Part shown: positions 17,268 to 27,506 of the stretch, piece by piece
How the letters are laid out: each line of letters opens with the position of its first letter
How positions within the stretch are numbered: the first letter of the stretch is position 1
DNA from: Sphingobium bisphenolivorans
GTDB taxonomy: Bacteria; Pseudomonadota; Alphaproteobacteria; Sphingomonadales; Sphingomonadaceae
DNA length: 64,000 nucleotides
NCBI RefSeq assembly: GCF_000412635.1
Contig: NZ_ASTG01000003.1
Span: forward strand, 62,001 to 126,000
Reading direction: 5' to 3'
Notes under the pieces: model-generated
Seen by the model: the letters and a program-made list of their open reading frames with translations, nothing else
Database searches by the model: none
Told to the model about the DNA's origin: nothing
Translations under genes and position numbers: made by a program

Positions 17268-18565
17268 AAGGCTGGCCTTAGCTTGGCCCGGCATTCTCCA
17301 AAGCCAATGGAGACAAAACCCGGCGCGGATGCGGTGGCGCGCAAGATGATCTCGTCGCCGTCCTCCAGGAAGCTGCGGGTTTCGCCATTCGGCAGGACAA
17401 TGGGCTCTTTGCCCCCCGCAGTCAGCTCGATCATGCTGCCCACCCCTTCACGCGTCGGGGCCGAGATCGTGCCCGTTCCCAACAGATCACCGGGTGAGAG
17501 GTTGCAGCCGTTGGAGGCATGATGGGCGACGATCTGATGCACAGTCCAATACATCGCCGCGGTTGACCCGGTGCTCAGTCGGAACGGAGCCGCCCCTTCC
17601 TTCGTCATGCGTTCGGTGAGCAGGAAGGCTTCGAGCGTCAGCCCCAGCGCGCCATGCGCCTGGTCCGCCTCATCCAGTAGATAGGGCAGCGGCTGCGGAT
17701 CGCCTCCGGGCCGCGGAGGCTGAGCCAAGCGGAAGGGCGCCATGGCCTCCGCCGTGACGATCCAGGGTGAGATGGTGGAGTGAAAGCTCTTGGCGAGGAA
17801 TGGCCCCAGCGGCTGATATTCCCAAGCCTGAAAATCGCGGGCGGACCAATCGTTGAGGAGGCAGAAGCCCGCCACATGCTCCGCCGCTTGCCCGATCGGG
17901 ATGGGAGCGCCGAGTTCGTTTCCCGGACCGATCCAAACGCCCAGCTCCAGCTCATGGTCGAGCCGCGTCGTTGGGCCGAAGAGCGGTGCTTCCGCATCGG
18001 GGGGCTTGCGCTGCCCCACCGGGCGGCGAACCGGAACGCCGGACGAGCGGATGGAGGAGGCGCGGCCATGATAACCGATCGGCACATATTTATAATTGGG
18101 GAGAAGCGGATTGTCGGGGCGAAACTGCCGGCCGATATTGGTTGCGTGATGGATGCCGACGTAGAAGTCCGTATAATCGCCGATCCGAGCAGGAACATGC
18201 AGCGAGCATTGGGCTGCGGGGAACAACAACCCTTCCATCGCTTTCCTCTCCGCCGGGTCGGACAAGAGGGCGCTGACCCGCCTGCGCAGGTGACGTCTGC
18301 TGACCGATGGTAGCGCTAGCAGGCGATTGACAGTTTCTTCCTGGCAGGCCGCCGCGACAATTCCGTCAAGAAGTCCGCGCTCGGCACAGGCACGCAGATC
18401 CAGGATCATGTCACCAATCGCCACCCCGATGCGCGCGGGCTCTCCGGGTGGAGAGAATAGCCCCAGTGGCAGATTCTGGATCGGGAAATCGCGATGGCGT
18501 TCGGCGCTTTCCACCCAGCTTTTCCGGGACGGATCATGCGTTTCGTCGGTCTGCCACCAGTTCAT
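17264..18565 (-). CDS. fahA: Fumarylacetoacetase
   Basis: A 433-residue enzyme that cleaves fumarylacetoacetate to fumarate and acetoacetate, the last step of tyrosine breakdown. The N-terminal SH3-like domain ends near residue 120; the catalytic domain shows '[21 protein letters not shown]', metal ligands in '[12 protein letters not shown]', and '[21 protein letters not shown]' and '[20 protein letters not shown]'. These are the family signatures and all key residues are present. It overlaps hmgA by four bases upstream and maiA by four bases downstream, so translation of the three is coupled. Confidence 0.95.
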   Translation of the reverse strand: MNWWQTDETHDPSRKSWVESAERHRDFPIQNLPLGLFSPPGEPARIGVAIGDMILDLRACAERGLLDGIVAAACQEETVNRLLALPSVSRRHLRRRVSALLSDPAERKAMEGLLFPAAQCSLHVPARIGDYTDFYVGIHHATNIGRQFRPDNPLLPNYKYVPIGYHGRASSIRSSGVPVRRPVGQRKPPDAEAPLFGPTTRLDHELELGVWIGPGNELGAPIPIGQAAEHVAGFCLLNDWSARDFQAWEYQPLGPFLAKSFHSTISPWIVTAEAMAPFRLAQPPRPGGDPQPLPYLLDEADQAHGALGLTLEAFLLTERMTKEGAAPFRLSTGSTAAMYWTVHQIVAHHASNGCNLSPGDLLGTGTISAPTREGVGSMIELTAGGKEPIVLPNGETRSFLEDGDEIILRATASAPGFVSIGFGECRAKLRPAL

Positions 18566-19881
18566 GCGCCGCGCCCTTCGATGCCGGGCAGCTCGGCCTT
18601 CCGAAAGCCGCTCCAGCATGCATCATAGTCGCTCTGCAACAGCGACGTTTCCATCGCCCATTCCGTGGGACGGAAAGCGTATCGGCTTTCGAACATGAAG
18701 GCCATGCTTCCCTCGATCTTCTGCGGGTTCAGTTCAGCGCTGACTGCCCTGCGGTAGCTGTCCACATCCGGCCCATGACTCGCCATGCAGTTGTGCAGCG
18801 ATGCTCCGCCCGGGAGGAAGCCGCCCGCCTTTGCGTCATATTCGCCCTGCACCAGTCCCATGAATTCGCTCATCACGTTGCGGTGGAACCAGGGCGGGCG
18901 GAAAGTGTCCTCCGCCACCATCCAGCGCGGCGGGAAGACGACGAAATCGACATTGGCGACGCCGGTGCGATCGCTCGGACTGGTCAGCACCGTGAAGATG
19001 GACGGGTCGGGATGGTCGAAGCTTACGGTGTTGATGACGTTGAATCTCGAAAGATCGTAGCGGTAGGGGCTGATATTGCCATGCCACGCCACCACGTCGA
19101 ACGGGCTTTGCGGCACCATCGTCGCCCATAGCTGGCCCTGAAATTTCTGGATCAGCTCGCAAGGCCGCTCAACATCCTCATAGGAAGCGGCCGGCGCCTC
19201 GAAGTCGCGCGGATTGGCAAGCCCGTTGGCGCCGATCGGGCCGAGATCGGGTAAGCGGAAAGGCGCGCCGTAATTCTCGCAGACATAGCCCCGCGCGGCC
19301 CCGTCCAGCAGTTCGGCGCGAATGCGGATGCCGCGTGGAATGAGCGCGATGTGCAGCGGCGGGACGATCAGCACCCCCTGTTCTGTGACAATCCGCAGCC
19401 TCCCGCTCTGGGGGACGATCAACAACTCGCCATCGGCCGAGAAGAAGGCGCGATCCGTCATCGACCGGTTGGCGGCGTAGAGATGGACGGCGCACCCGAA
19501 GCCTGCAGCCACATCGCCGTTCCCGGCATAGCTGACGAGGCCGTCAACGAAGTCGGTCGCCTCTGTCGGCATCTGCAGCGGGTTCCAGCGCAGTCTGTTG
19601 GGCGATGCGGGACGTTCGCCGAAGGGAGCGGACCGCAGCCGGCTCTCCCGCGCATAAGGGCGATAGGGCGGATGGTCTGCAGTGGGCCGCAGTCGGTAGA
19701 ACCAGCTGCGCTGATTTTCGTGACGCGGGGCGGTGAAGGCGGTGGCGGAAAACTGCTCGGCGTAAAGGCCGTAGGGCACCTGCTGCGGGGAGTTGCGCCC
19801 GACGGGCAAGGCACCGGCAGCAGCCTCACTCGCGTGATGGTTGCCGAAGCCTGTCAGGACCCGATGATCGCCCTTGCTCAT
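18562..19881 (-). CDS. hmgA: Homogentisate 1,2-dioxygenase
   Basis: A 439-residue non-haem iron dioxygenase that opens homogentisate to maleylacetoacetate. Family signatures include '[16 protein letters not shown]' near the N-terminus, '[18 protein letters not shown]', '[17 protein letters not shown]' (iron ligands His and Glu) and '[15 protein letters not shown]' (third His). Start at ATG 19881; only seven bases separate it from the hpd stop upstream. All iron ligands are present, so the enzyme should be active. Confidence 0.96.
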   Translation of the reverse strand: MSKGDHRVLTGFGNHHASEAAAGALPVGRNSPQQVPYGLYAEQFSATAFTAPRHENQRSWFYRLRPTADHPPYRPYARESRLRSAPFGERPASPNRLRWNPLQMPTEATDFVDGLVSYAGNGDVAAGFGCAVHLYAANRSMTDRAFFSADGELLIVPQSGRLRIVTEQGVLIVPPLHIALIPRGIRIRAELLDGAARGYVCENYGAPFRLPDLGPIGANGLANPRDFEAPAASYEDVERPCELIQKFQGQLWATMVPQSPFDVVAWHGNISPYRYDLSRFNVINTVSFDHPDPSIFTVLTSPSDRTGVANVDFVVFPPRWMVAEDTFRPPWFHRNVMSEFMGLVQGEYDAKAGGFLPGGASLHNCMASHGPDVDSYRRAVSAELNPQKIEGSMAFMFESRYAFRPTEWAMETSLLQSDYDACWSGFRKAELPGIEGRGA

Positions 19882-19888
19882 CGCCACC

Positions 19889-20929
19889 TCACTGCTCGAC
19901 GTTGACGACGCCGCGCCGGATCTGATCCAGTTCGATGCTTTCGAACAAGGCCTGGAAATTGCCGTTGCCGAAGCCTTCATTCCCCTTGCGCTGGATGATC
20001 TCGAAGAAGATCGGCCCGAACATATTCTCGGTGAAAATCTGGAGCAATATGCCCTCATCATCGACATTGCCGTCGATCAGGATGCGGTTCTTCTTCAGCC
20101 TTTCCAAGTCCTCGCCATGTCCGGGAACCCGCTTTTCGACCAACTCATAATAGGTTTCCGGCGTGTCCTGCAGCCGGACGCCGCGCGCGCGAAGCCGTTC
20201 CACCGTTCGATAGATGTCGCCGGTGGTCAGCGCGAGATGCTGGATGCCCTCGCCACGATATTGGCGGATGAACTCCTCGATCTGGCTGTTTTCGTCCTGG
20301 CTTTCGTTCAGCGGGATCCGGATCGCGTGATCCGGCGCGATCATCGCCTGGCTGAAAAGGCCGGTCGCCTTACCCTTGATGTCGAAATATTTCTGCTCCT
20401 CGAAGCCGAAGAGCGTGCGGTAGAATTGGCTCCACACCCGCATGTGGCCGCGGCGGACATTGTGCGTGAGATGGTCGAGCAGGTCGAGCCCGACATTGTT
20501 ACGCGCCTCCGCCTCACGCCACCCCGGGAACTCGGCCCAGTCGGCATACAGGTCTTCGCCGTCCCGGATGAAATAGAGGTAGGAGCCGCCGATCCCCTGA
20601 ATGACTGTGTCATCCTCGTCCGTCCGCTTGGCGCCGTGGTCCAATGCCCATGCCATCGCGGCCTGCGGGTCGGCAACCCGGAAGGCCATCGCGCTCGCCG
20701 AGGGGCCGTGCTCCCCGCGGAAGGCGGCGACGCGGCCAGCATCGTCGCGGTTGAGCATCAGGTTGATGCGGCCCTGCTTGTAGCGGGTGATATTCTTGGT
20801 TGGATGGCGGTGACTAGGCACGAAGCCAAGCTGTTCGAACTGCGCGCCCATCGCTTGCGGGTCGGGCGAGGTGAACTCGACAAATTCGAAGCCGTTAAGG
20901 CCAAGGGGGTTATCGTCGCGTTCCGCCAT
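19889..20929 (-). CDS. hpd: 4-Hydroxyphenylpyruvate dioxygenase
   Basis: A 346-residue iron-dependent dioxygenase converting 4-hydroxyphenylpyruvate to homogentisate. Two vicinal-oxygen-chelate halves are seen; iron ligands are the histidines in '[14 protein letters not shown]' and '[12 protein letters not shown]' and the glutamate in '[13 protein letters not shown]'. '[12 protein letters not shown]' is the usual C-terminal signature. ATG 20929 is preceded by GGAGAGG; 16 bases separate it from the phhA stop. Confidence 0.96.
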   Translation of the reverse strand: MAERDDNPLGLNGFEFVEFTSPDPQAMGAQFEQLGFVPSHRHPTKNITRYKQGRINLMLNRDDAGRVAAFRGEHGPSASAMAFRVADPQAAMAWALDHGAKRTDEDDTVIQGIGGSYLYFIRDGEDLYADWAEFPGWREAEARNNVGLDLLDHLTHNVRRGHMRVWSQFYRTLFGFEEQKYFDIKGKATGLFSQAMIAPDHAIRIPLNESQDENSQIEEFIRQYRGEGIQHLALTTGDIYRTVERLRARGVRLQDTPETYYELVEKRVPGHGEDLERLKKNRILIDGNVDDEGILLQIFTENMFGPIFFEIIQRKGNEGFGNGNFQALFESIELDQIRRGVVNVEQ

Positions 20930-20945
20930 CTCATCCTCTCCATTC

Positions 20946-21812
20946 TTATCCTTGTGCAAGCTTCGCTTGGGCATAGGCCTGCGTCCCGCGATAGAAGACG
21001 CGATCGTCCGGCAGAACGGTGACCGGGTCGAGTTCGACCGCCTGCTTCAATTGCCGGTAAAGCGGCGCCAGATCGGCTTCGAGCGTCTGCTTCACAAGCT
21101 CCTCGAAGCTGTCGATAACGAAATAGCTCTGCTGATAATCATCGATCCGGTAGCGGGTACGCATGATCCGCTGCAGGTCAAAGCCGATGCGATTGGGCGA
21201 TGGATCGTCGAGCGCAAAGATCGACTCTCCATAGGAGGAAACGATGCCCGCGCCATAGAGCCGCAGCTTGCCCTCTTGGCGGATCAGTCCGAACTCGACC
21301 GTGTACCAGTAAAGCCGCGCGAGATTGTCGATCGCACCGAGGCTGGCGGCGCGCAGCCCGCCCTGGCCATAGGCCTGCATATAATCGGCGAACACCGGGT
21401 TGGCGAGCAGGGGGACATGGCCGAAAATGTCGTGAAAAACATCGGGCTCTTCCAGATAATCGACGTGATCGGCGTTGCGGATGAAGCGGCCGGCGACGAA
21501 GCGCCGGTTGGCGAGATGCTCGAAGAACAGCTCGTCGGGCACGAGTCCGGGCACCGCGACGACCTGCCACCCGGTGCGCGTCATCAGGCGATCGGACAGT
21601 TCTTCGAAATCAGGGATGCCGGGGCGCGTCATTTTCAGGACGTCAAGACCGTCGATAAATTCCGTTACCGCTCGGCCGGGCAGCATCTGCGCCTGGCGGT
21701 TGAACAGCCGGTCCCACATCGCATGTTCTGCGGGCGTATAGTCGCTCCAGCGCTGCGGAACTGTCCAGTCAGCGGCGGCACCTTGGGGCGGATGAACGTT
21801 CGCGGCAACCAT
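20946..21812 (-). CDS. phhA: Phenylalanine 4-monooxygenase
   Basis: A 288-residue pterin-dependent hydroxylase that turns phenylalanine into tyrosine; first gene of the five-gene catabolic operon. Iron ligands are the two histidines of 'VFHDIFGHVPLLANP' and the glutamate of 'LYWYTVEFGLIRQ'; 'GAGIVSSYGESIFAL' is the pterin-side loop. Length matches bacterial enzymes. The Shine-Dalgarno before ATG 21812 is weak. No pterin dehydratase (phhB) or Lrp-type regulator adjoins it in this window. Confidence 0.95.
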   Translation of the reverse strand: MVAANVHPPQGAAADWTVPQRWSDYTPAEHAMWDRLFNRQAQMLPGRAVTEFIDGLDVLKMTRPGIPDFEELSDRLMTRTGWQVVAVPGLVPDELFFEHLANRRFVAGRFIRNADHVDYLEEPDVFHDIFGHVPLLANPVFADYMQAYGQGGLRAASLGAIDNLARLYWYTVEFGLIRQEGKLRLYGAGIVSSYGESIFALDDPSPNRIGFDLQRIMRTRYRIDDYQQSYFVIDSFEELVKQTLEADLAPLYRQLKQAVELDPVTVLPDDRVFYRGTQAYAQAKLAQG

Positions 21813-22115
21813 GACGACATTATGCCACGGGCGGGCAAGGAGAAGCTTTCATTTTCGCATGGCTCTCTCCTAAAGGCGAAATTCCATCACCCGAAGTCCT
21901 TCGAGGCTGAAACGCCGCTTGCAGCTTTTGGTCGCAGCGCTGCCCCGCAAGGTCGACTTGCAGAGCGGCTTTTTGTCGTTCGTTAACCTCTGCCAGCGAT
22001 ACTCGCCGACGGCGAGCCGCCCTGAAAAGCCGCCAAGCCGCGTTGAACTGGAAAGTTTTTCAGTCTTTTTAGATGGTTGACGTAGAAGACGAGGTAAATC
22101 GAAGAGGAAGGGCGC
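21813..22115. promoter_or_regulatory. Divergent intergenic region between phhA and the glycan-operon response regulator
   Basis: About 300 bases without a convincing gene, holding the promoters of both flanking operons. A CATAAT box lies near 21826-21831 on the minus strand, close to phhA. A 6-bp inverted repeat CTCGCC/GGCGAG with a 3-base loop sits at 22002-22016. AT-rich sequence from 22050 to 22080 is a likely promoter for the plus-strand operon. No operator can be assigned. Confidence 0.35.
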
Positions 22116-22490
22116 GTGGCGGATATCCTGATTGCCGACGATGACGAACTGCTGGCCGAACTGGTGCGCTTCAAGCTGGAAGGGGCGGGTCATCGGGTGA
22201 CGATTTCGGGTGACGGCGCGTCCGCGCTGGCCCTCGCCCGGCAGCACAGATATGAACTCGTCGTGCTGGATGCCATGATGCCCGTGATGTCCGGGCTGGA
22301 CGTGCTGCGAAGCCTGAGCGAGGAGCAGCCGGAGCTGCCCGTGGTGATGCTGACGGCGCGCAAGGCGTCGAGCGATGTCTTGGCCGCCCTGAATGGCGGC
22401 GCGCGGGATTACCTCACCAAGCCTTTCATTCCCGACGAACTGGTCGTGCGCGTCAATTCCATCCTGCGTACCCGCGCGCGGGTGGAGTGA
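22116..22490 (+). CDS. Single-domain response regulator (REC only)
   Basis: A 124-residue receiver domain with no output domain. The acidic pocket is 'ADDDE', the phospho-acceptor is Asp52 in 'VVLDAMMPVMSG', the conserved Thr is in 'VVMLTAR' and Lys102 is in 'DYLTKPF'. It starts with GTG at 22116 behind GAGGAAGG. It opens the six-gene cluster that ends in a hybrid histidine kinase, which is its probable phospho-donor. It overlaps the next gene as GTGA. A REC-only protein would act by protein-protein contact, perhaps on the glycan synthase; that is inference. Confidence 0.9.
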   Translation: MADILIADDDELLAELVRFKLEGAGHRVTISGDGASALALARQHRYELVVLDAMMPVMSGLDVLRSLSEEQPELPVVMLTARKASSDVLAALNGGARDYLTKPFIPDELVVRVNSILRTRARVE

Positions 22491-23605
22491 GCGTGTCGCT
22501 GATCGCGATCATCGCTGCCGCGCCTGCAGCCGCCGTTTCCATGTCCCGCGAGCAGTTGGTCCGCGAGGCGGAGGCGGCGCTCGCGCGAAAGGACAGCAAG
22601 GCCGCTGTGGCGCTTCTGGAGCGGGCAGCGGACCGCTTTCCCGGCGATGCCGACATTTTGCGGCGGCTGGGGGCGGCCTATGCCTTTAACGGACGTTACC
22701 GCCAGTCCATAGCGACATTGCAGCGGGCGAAGGCAATCGCACCCGACGATCTCGACATTCGGCTCGCCCTGGCGCGCACCTATCTTTGGTCAGGTGACAG
22801 GTCATCCGCCTCTCGCGAGGTGAATGCGGTCAAGTCCCGGGATGCTTCCAATGCCGAAGCCGGGCAAATCCTCTCCCAGTTGACCGCTTCACCCTCGCCC
22901 GACAGGCCGAGTGGGGCTGGCTTCGGCGTAGCGGTGAACCAGCGGCTCTCGGATGTATCCCTCGAGAGCGGCGCTGACCGGACATGGTCGGAAACCTCAC
23001 TGGCCGTCTTCGGCCCGCTCGGACGATCGACCAGCTTCTCGCTGGAGGCGGACCGGGAGGATCGCAAGACGGCCGTCGACACCCGGCTGCAGGCAAGGGT
23101 TGATCATCGTTTCTCCTCCGCCTGGCGCGGCTATGCGACGGTCGCCGCTACGCCAGACGCGGATTTTCGCGAGAAATGGAGCGTTGGCGGCGGGCTGGAG
23201 GGTGACCTGACCTCCGTCGTCACTCTGGTCGCCGATCTTCGGCATGCTGAATATCGCGACGCATCGATCACCATATTCCAGCCCGGCATGCGGCTGAACG
23301 ATCGCAGCCGCGCGCTGAGCGCCACCGTGCGGATGATCAACCTGTGGGATGAGGAGGGCACGCACCGTGCCGGCGTGTCGGGCCGTATCGACAAGGAATT
23401 TGCGGGCGGCGCGCTGGTCTATGCGGGCGCCGCGACCTATCCTGATACCGAAGCCGGCATCACGCGCCAGGTCAATTCCTGGTTCCTCGGCGGCGCGCTC
23501 CCGCTGTCGAAGCGCGTGACGCTGCGCGCCGGGATCGATCGCGACCGGCGAGAGAGCAGCTATACCCGCAAGGGCGGGTCGCTCGGCCTCCAATTCCGTT
23601 TCTGA
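22487..23605 (+). CDS. TPR plus YaiO-type outer-membrane beta-barrel protein
   Basis: A 372-residue exported protein: signal peptide (residues 1 to about 17), two or three TPR-like helix pairs (about 20-135, for example 'AAVALLERAADRFPGDADILRRLGAAYAFNGRYRQSIATL') and a beta-barrel from about residue 145 with alternating hydrophobic strands ending in '..LGLQFRF'. The terminal Phe is the usual outer-membrane insertion signal. The TPR-then-barrel layout is that of YaiO-family proteins and recalls PgaA, the exporter for poly-N-acetylglucosamine. Start is the GTG at 22487, which overlaps the regulator stop. It probably forms the outer-membrane part of a polysaccharide export route. Confidence 0.8.
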   Translation: MSVSLIAIIAAAPAAAVSMSREQLVREAEAALARKDSKAAVALLERAADRFPGDADILRRLGAAYAFNGRYRQSIATLQRAKAIAPDDLDIRLALARTYLWSGDRSSASREVNAVKSRDASNAEAGQILSQLTASPSPDRPSGAGFGVAVNQRLSDVSLESGADRTWSETSLAVFGPLGRSTSFSLEADREDRKTAVDTRLQARVDHRFSSAWRGYATVAATPDADFREKWSVGGGLEGDLTSVVTLVADLRHAEYRDASITIFQPGMRLNDRSRALSATVRMINLWDEEGTHRAGVSGRIDKEFAGGALVYAGAATYPDTEAGITRQVNSWFLGGALPLSKRVTLRAGIDRDRRESSYTRKGGSLGLQFRF

Positions 23606-23608
23606 GCG

Positions 23609-24580
23609 ATGGAGCAGATGCCCATCGCCGATCATGTCGCGCGGATCGCGGTGCTGATATGCGTTTTCGGCGCGCTGTTCATGGCGGCGGCGCTGCTGTT
23701 CATCGTGATGCGGCGCGATCGGCTGGAAAAAGGCCGCCGAAGCCGTGCCGACCTGATGCTTGCCCTGACGCGCGAGATCATGGGCCATCTCCAGGATGGA
23801 GAGGCGCGCCCCGTCTTCACCCGCGCGAAGGTCCGCGACAAGCTGAAGGCGGTCAGCCGCATGATCCAACTCGTGCGGGGGGAGGATCAGGCACGGCTCA
23901 TCGCCTTTGCCGAACGCGAAGGGCTTCTGGACGACGCCATGCGCGCGGTAAAGAAGGCGGGGCCGCGCGAACAGGTGGAGGCTATCCGGCTGCTTGGCAG
24001 CGTCGGCGGCGAGCGCGCGGTCGAAACACTGCGCGAAGCCCTGCATCGGGCGAAGTCGTTGGAGGTTCGGCTGGAAGCGGCCGGCTGGCTGGCGCGCCTC
24101 GACGCGCTGCCAGATCCGCGCTCGCTGATTTCCGACTTGGCGCTGGAGGAGCAGCAGATCACGCCGCTGCACCGCGCCCTGTTCAGCCTGCTCGCGCGCA
24201 ACGGGCCGGAGCAGTTGGTCGCGCTGGCGGGGATGCCGCTGCGACCGGCCATAAAGGCGCTCGCGGTTGAGGCGCTGGGCTGGACGGAGGATTATTCGAC
24301 GCTGAGGATATTGGCGGAGGCATCGACGGACCCGAACCCGCCTGTCCGGCTTGCGTCGATCAACGCCGCCGCGCGCCTCGGGCATCCGGACAGCGCGCGC
24401 TGGATATTGCCGATGCTGAATGATCCGGTGCCGCCGGTTCGTTCCCGTGCGATCACCGCCTGCGTCTCCATCGGCATCGCCGAGGGGCTGGAGCCCATCC
24501 GCGCGTTGCGGGCCGATCCGTCGCCTTGGGTGCGCCTGCGCGCGCAACAGGCCGAGCAGCTGCTGGCGGCGACGCCGTGA
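23609..24580 (+). CDS. Membrane-anchored HEAT-repeat protein
   Basis: A 323-residue protein with one transmembrane helix at about residues 11-34, followed by a cytoplasmic basic region and an array of alpha-helical HEAT-like repeats from about residue 100 to the end (for example 'EVRLEAAGWLARL', 'PVRLASINAAARLGHPDSARWILPML', 'PVRSRAITACVSIGI'). HEAT arrays bind other proteins; it may serve as scaffold between the regulator, kinase and synthase encoded around it. It begins three bases after the barrel gene and its stop overlaps the start of the GT2 gene. Confidence 0.75.
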   Translation: MEQMPIADHVARIAVLICVFGALFMAAALLFIVMRRDRLEKGRRSRADLMLALTREIMGHLQDGEARPVFTRAKVRDKLKAVSRMIQLVRGEDQARLIAFAEREGLLDDAMRAVKKAGPREQVEAIRLLGSVGGERAVETLREALHRAKSLEVRLEAAGWLARLDALPDPRSLISDLALEEQQITPLHRALFSLLARNGPEQLVALAGMPLRPAIKALAVEALGWTEDYSTLRILAEASTDPNPPVRLASINAAARLGHPDSARWILPMLNDPVPPVRSRAITACVSIGIAEGLEPIRALRADPSPWVRLRAQQAEQLLAATP

Positions 24581-26016
24581 CGGGACAGGCGCTGCTCAAC
24601 ATGCTGTCCGATATCGGCGTCACCACGCTGATCGCGATCGGGCTGCTCTGTTTTCTGGTCGTGACGATCCGCAATCTGGTGTCAACGATCCAGCTGATCC
24701 TTGCCGCCCGCATCTTTGCGACGCGTATCCGCCCCGCCCGGCGATCCTATGATCTCTGGACGCGCTATGCCGATCTTGCCCTGCCGGTTTCGGTCATCGC
24801 GCCCTGCTTCAATGAGGAACTTTCGATCGCGGACAGCGTCCGTGCGTTGCTGGCGCTCGAATATCCCGATCATGAGGTGATCCTGGTCAATGACGGATCG
24901 AGCGACGGCACCCTGCAAACCGTCATCGACGAATTCGACATGCGCCCGATCGAGCGGGAGCAACTGGCGGACCTGCAAAGGACGCGGATATTGGGCGTTT
25001 ACGGATCGGCGCGCTATCCCAATCTGATCCTGATCGACAAGCAGAACGGGCGAAAGGCCGACGCGGTCAATGCCGGCCTGGGCTTCGCGGCGGCGCCATT
25101 GGTCTGTGTCATCGATGCCGATTCCATCATCGAGCCTGACGGCCTGCTGCGCGCGGCGGAGCCCTTCATGGCTGATGATGGGCGGCTGATGGCGGTGGGC
25201 GGCGCGATCCGCATCGCCAATGGCTCGATCGTCAACGGCGGGCACGTCCGTGAGATAAGGTTGCCGGGACAATGGCTGGCGCGCTTCCAGATCCTTGAAT
25301 ATCTGCGCGCGTTCCTGACGGCCCGGATGGCGAATGCGCGGCTTGGCATGCTGATGCTGATATCGGGCGCGTTCGGCATGTTTCGCCGCGCGGTGCTGGT
25401 CGACATCGGCGGCTATCGGCATGACACGGTGGGCGAGGATCTGGAGATCGTGACCCGCATCCACCGTCGCATGCGGGAAGAGGGACGCCCGTATCGCGTC
25501 GATTTCTTGCCGGAGATCATCTGCTGGACCGATGCTCCCGCCACATGGACCGGGCTGCGCAACCAGCGGGCAAGGTGGCAGCAGGGCGCGCTGGAGACGA
25601 TCGGCCGCCATTCGCCGATGCTGTTGCGGCCTCGCTATGGCAGGATCGGCATGGTCGGCCTGCCCCTGCTCATCATAGAGGATGTGCTGGGTCCGCCCTG
25701 CGAGCTTTTCGGCTATCTGCTCATCCCCATACTCTATTTCATGGGGGTGGAGTCCGGCATCGTCGTGCTCGCCTTCTTCTCGCTCACCGTGCTGTTCGGT
25801 ACCGCACTCAGCCTTGCCACCTTGGCGCTGGAGGAGGTGCAGTTGCGGCGCACGCCCAAGGCGAAGGACCTGCTCATGCTGGGCATCGCCGCCATTGTCG
25901 AGAATCTGGGCTATCGTCAGGCCAATCTGGCGTTTCGCCTCTATGGCGTGTGGCGGTTCGTGAAGAAGGACGTTCGCTGGGCGAGTGCGGGCCGTGCCGG
26001 TTTCACGCGCGCATGA
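24577..26016 (+). CDS. Membrane glycosyltransferase family 2, processive polysaccharide-synthase type
   Basis: A 479-residue inner-membrane GT2. One helix at about residues 13-32 precedes the catalytic domain ('VSVIAPCFNEELSIADSV' from residue 71); DxD is Asp180-Asp182, the acid/base pair is Glu287-Asp288 and the processivity motif 'QRARW' is at 330-334. Two or three helices follow (about 358-430), including a 'LLIIEDVLGPPCELFGY' segment. The layout matches PgaC/hyaluronan-synthase-like enzymes that polymerise and push a glycan across the membrane. The GTG start at 24577 overlaps the upstream stop; the stop overlaps the next ATG. Sugar donor is not known. Confidence 0.88.
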   Translation: MTGQALLNMLSDIGVTTLIAIGLLCFLVVTIRNLVSTIQLILAARIFATRIRPARRSYDLWTRYADLALPVSVIAPCFNEELSIADSVRALLALEYPDHEVILVNDGSSDGTLQTVIDEFDMRPIEREQLADLQRTRILGVYGSARYPNLILIDKQNGRKADAVNAGLGFAAAPLVCVIDADSIIEPDGLLRAAEPFMADDGRLMAVGGAIRIANGSIVNGGHVREIRLPGQWLARFQILEYLRAFLTARMANARLGMLMLISGAFGMFRRAVLVDIGGYRHDTVGEDLEIVTRIHRRMREEGRPYRVDFLPEIICWTDAPATWTGLRNQRARWQQGALETIGRHSPMLLRPRYGRIGMVGLPLLIIEDVLGPPCELFGYLLIPILYFMGVESGIVVLAFFSLTVLFGTALSLATLALEEVQLRRTPKAKDLLMLGIAAIVENLGYRQANLAFRLYGVWRFVKKDVRWASAGRAGFTRA

Positions 26017-27506
26017 GGCGAGGTCCGGCGGTCGGGATCGTCGTGGCCGCCTGGGCCGCCGCCGCTGGCGCTGCACCTGTCGAGGAACCGATCCTGTGGA
26101 AAGGACCCGCGATGCCCGAATGGCGTGATGCCGACCGGCTGATCCTTTCGGGCGTGCTGGAAGATGGGCATTTCAAGCCATCCGCCCTTGCCCCTGAGTT
26201 GCCCACCGCCGCGCCGGGGCCGGCGCTGATCCCCTTGGCGGGCAATCTGCTGCCGCTCGCCGACATTCGCCCCTTCGGTGTCGAGGAGCGGATTGCGGTC
26301 GAACGCACAGGCGAGGGCATCACGCTCCGCTGCCGTCCGGGGAAAGCTCCGGCGGGTGTGGTGCTGTCATGGCCGGGCAGGCGCTTTCCCCTCATTTATC
26401 GGGGCGAGTGGCGCGTGGACGGGGCCAGCAGGCAGCCGTTGCCCATGAGCGTGGTGCTGAGCGGAACAGACGGCAAGCACCGTCCAGAGGTAATGCTGGG
26501 ACAGGGCGTGATGCGTCTTCCCTATGAGCCGCTCGCAGCGCCCTCTCTGGTGATCGCCTGCCCGCCCGAGGCTGCATCGGGGCGTCTGCATTCGGTCATG
26601 ATCGAGCCGTTGAAAAGCGATGCGATCCATTCGCGCGGCACATGGGTGTGGAGCGATGCGGCCTGGCGCACCGACCCCGCAGCTTTCGCCCGTCGGGCCG
26701 CCGACGCCGGCTGGAACGAGCTTGCGATACAGTTGCCGGCTGAGCCGGACGCCGCCGTACAAGCCCTGATCGCGGCGCTGGCTGAGCGGGGGATCCGCTT
26801 CCGCTTCGTCGAGGGCGCGCCTGCTTACGCGACGCCGGGGGGCCTCGATCATGCCCTGCCACAATTCGCCCGATGGCGCCGCTGGTGCGAGGCCAATCTT
26901 GTCCGTCTCCCCATGCTGGAACTGGATATAGAGCCCTACACGCTTGCCAGTTCGGGCGCTGACCCTGGCGGCGGTTGGGCAGGCTGGGTGACCGCCATAC
27001 ACGCGATTTCAGCCGCATGGGGCCAGCCCGTGGCGGTGGACGTTCCCTGGTGGATGACGAAGGATCCGGGGGGGAGGGAGGCGCTTTCCCGTGCGGAGGG
27101 CGCGATCGCGGAGATCGTCATCATGGCTTACCGCACCGATCCGCAACTCATCCTGGATGCGGTGGAACCCTGGTTCGCGGCGTACGCAAGGCCGATCCGC
27201 ATCGCGATAGAAAGCGGGCCTGTCGCGACGGAAGTCACCCGCACCTACCAGCGCGCGGGCCGGGGCACGCTTCGGCTGGGCGCGACGGGCACGGTCCTGC
27301 TTACGAATGCGCGGGAAGCAGGGGAGGGAGAGGTCATGTTCGCAATGGCGGGGGAGCAGGTTACCAGTCCCGCCCGCGTCAGCTTTCACGGGTCGCCGGA
27401 TCGTGCGGCAGCAGTGGAGCGGGCCATCGCCCCGCTGCTGCAGGGTTGGCCGCGTTTCGCCGGCTTCCGTGTCCATGGCTGGATGCCAGAGGGAGAGACG
27501 AAATGA
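26013..27506 (+). CDS. Exported GH18-like TIM-barrel protein
   Basis: A 497-residue protein with a signal peptide (residues 1 to about 21). I know no name for it. Residues 60-200 look like a beta-rich N-terminal domain; from about 205 the pattern of a TIM barrel appears: '[11 protein letters not shown]', '[14 protein letters not shown]' (Asp305-x-Glu307, like the D-x-E of family 18 chitinases), '[10 protein letters not shown]' and '[12 protein letters not shown]' (Met371-Ala-Tyr373, like the GH18 'M-x-Y-D' strand). Its place after a processive GT2 suggests a periplasmic enzyme that trims or modifies the polymer, as PgaB does for PNAG. Catalysis is inference. Confidence 0.65.
   Translation: MRRGPAVGIVVAAWAAAAGAAPVEEPILWKGPAMPEWRDADRLILSGVLEDGHFKPSALAPELPTAAPGPALIPLAGNLLPLADIRPFGVEERIAVERTGEGITLRCRPGKAPAGVVLSWPGRRFPLIYRGEWRVDGASRQPLPMSVVLSGTDGKHRPEVMLGQGVMRLPYEPLAAPSLVIACPPEAASGRLHSVMIEPLKSDAIHSRGTWVWSDAAWRTDPAAFARRAADAGWNELAIQLPAEPDAAVQALIAALAERGIRFRFVEGAPAYATPGGLDHALPQFARWRRWCEANLVRLPMLELDIEPYTLASSGADPGGGWAGWVTAIHAISAAWGQPVAVDVPWWMTKDPGGREALSRAEGAIAEIVIMAYRTDPQLILDAVEPWFAAYARPIRIAIESGPVATEVTRTYQRAGRGTLRLGATGTVLLTNAREAGEGEVMFAMAGEQVTSPARVSFHGSPDRAAAVERAIAPLLQGWPRFAGFRVHGWMPEGETK

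Noticed and set aside
21870..22247. Minus-strand frame of 125 codons across the phhA-regulator gap
   Set aside because: It runs antisense into the conserved response regulator, has no ribosome site and shows no family pattern.
25545..26012. Upstream extension of the GH18-like gene inside the GT2 gene
   Set aside because: It overlaps a conserved glycosyltransferase; the ATG at 26013 with signal peptide and ATGA overlap is the real start.
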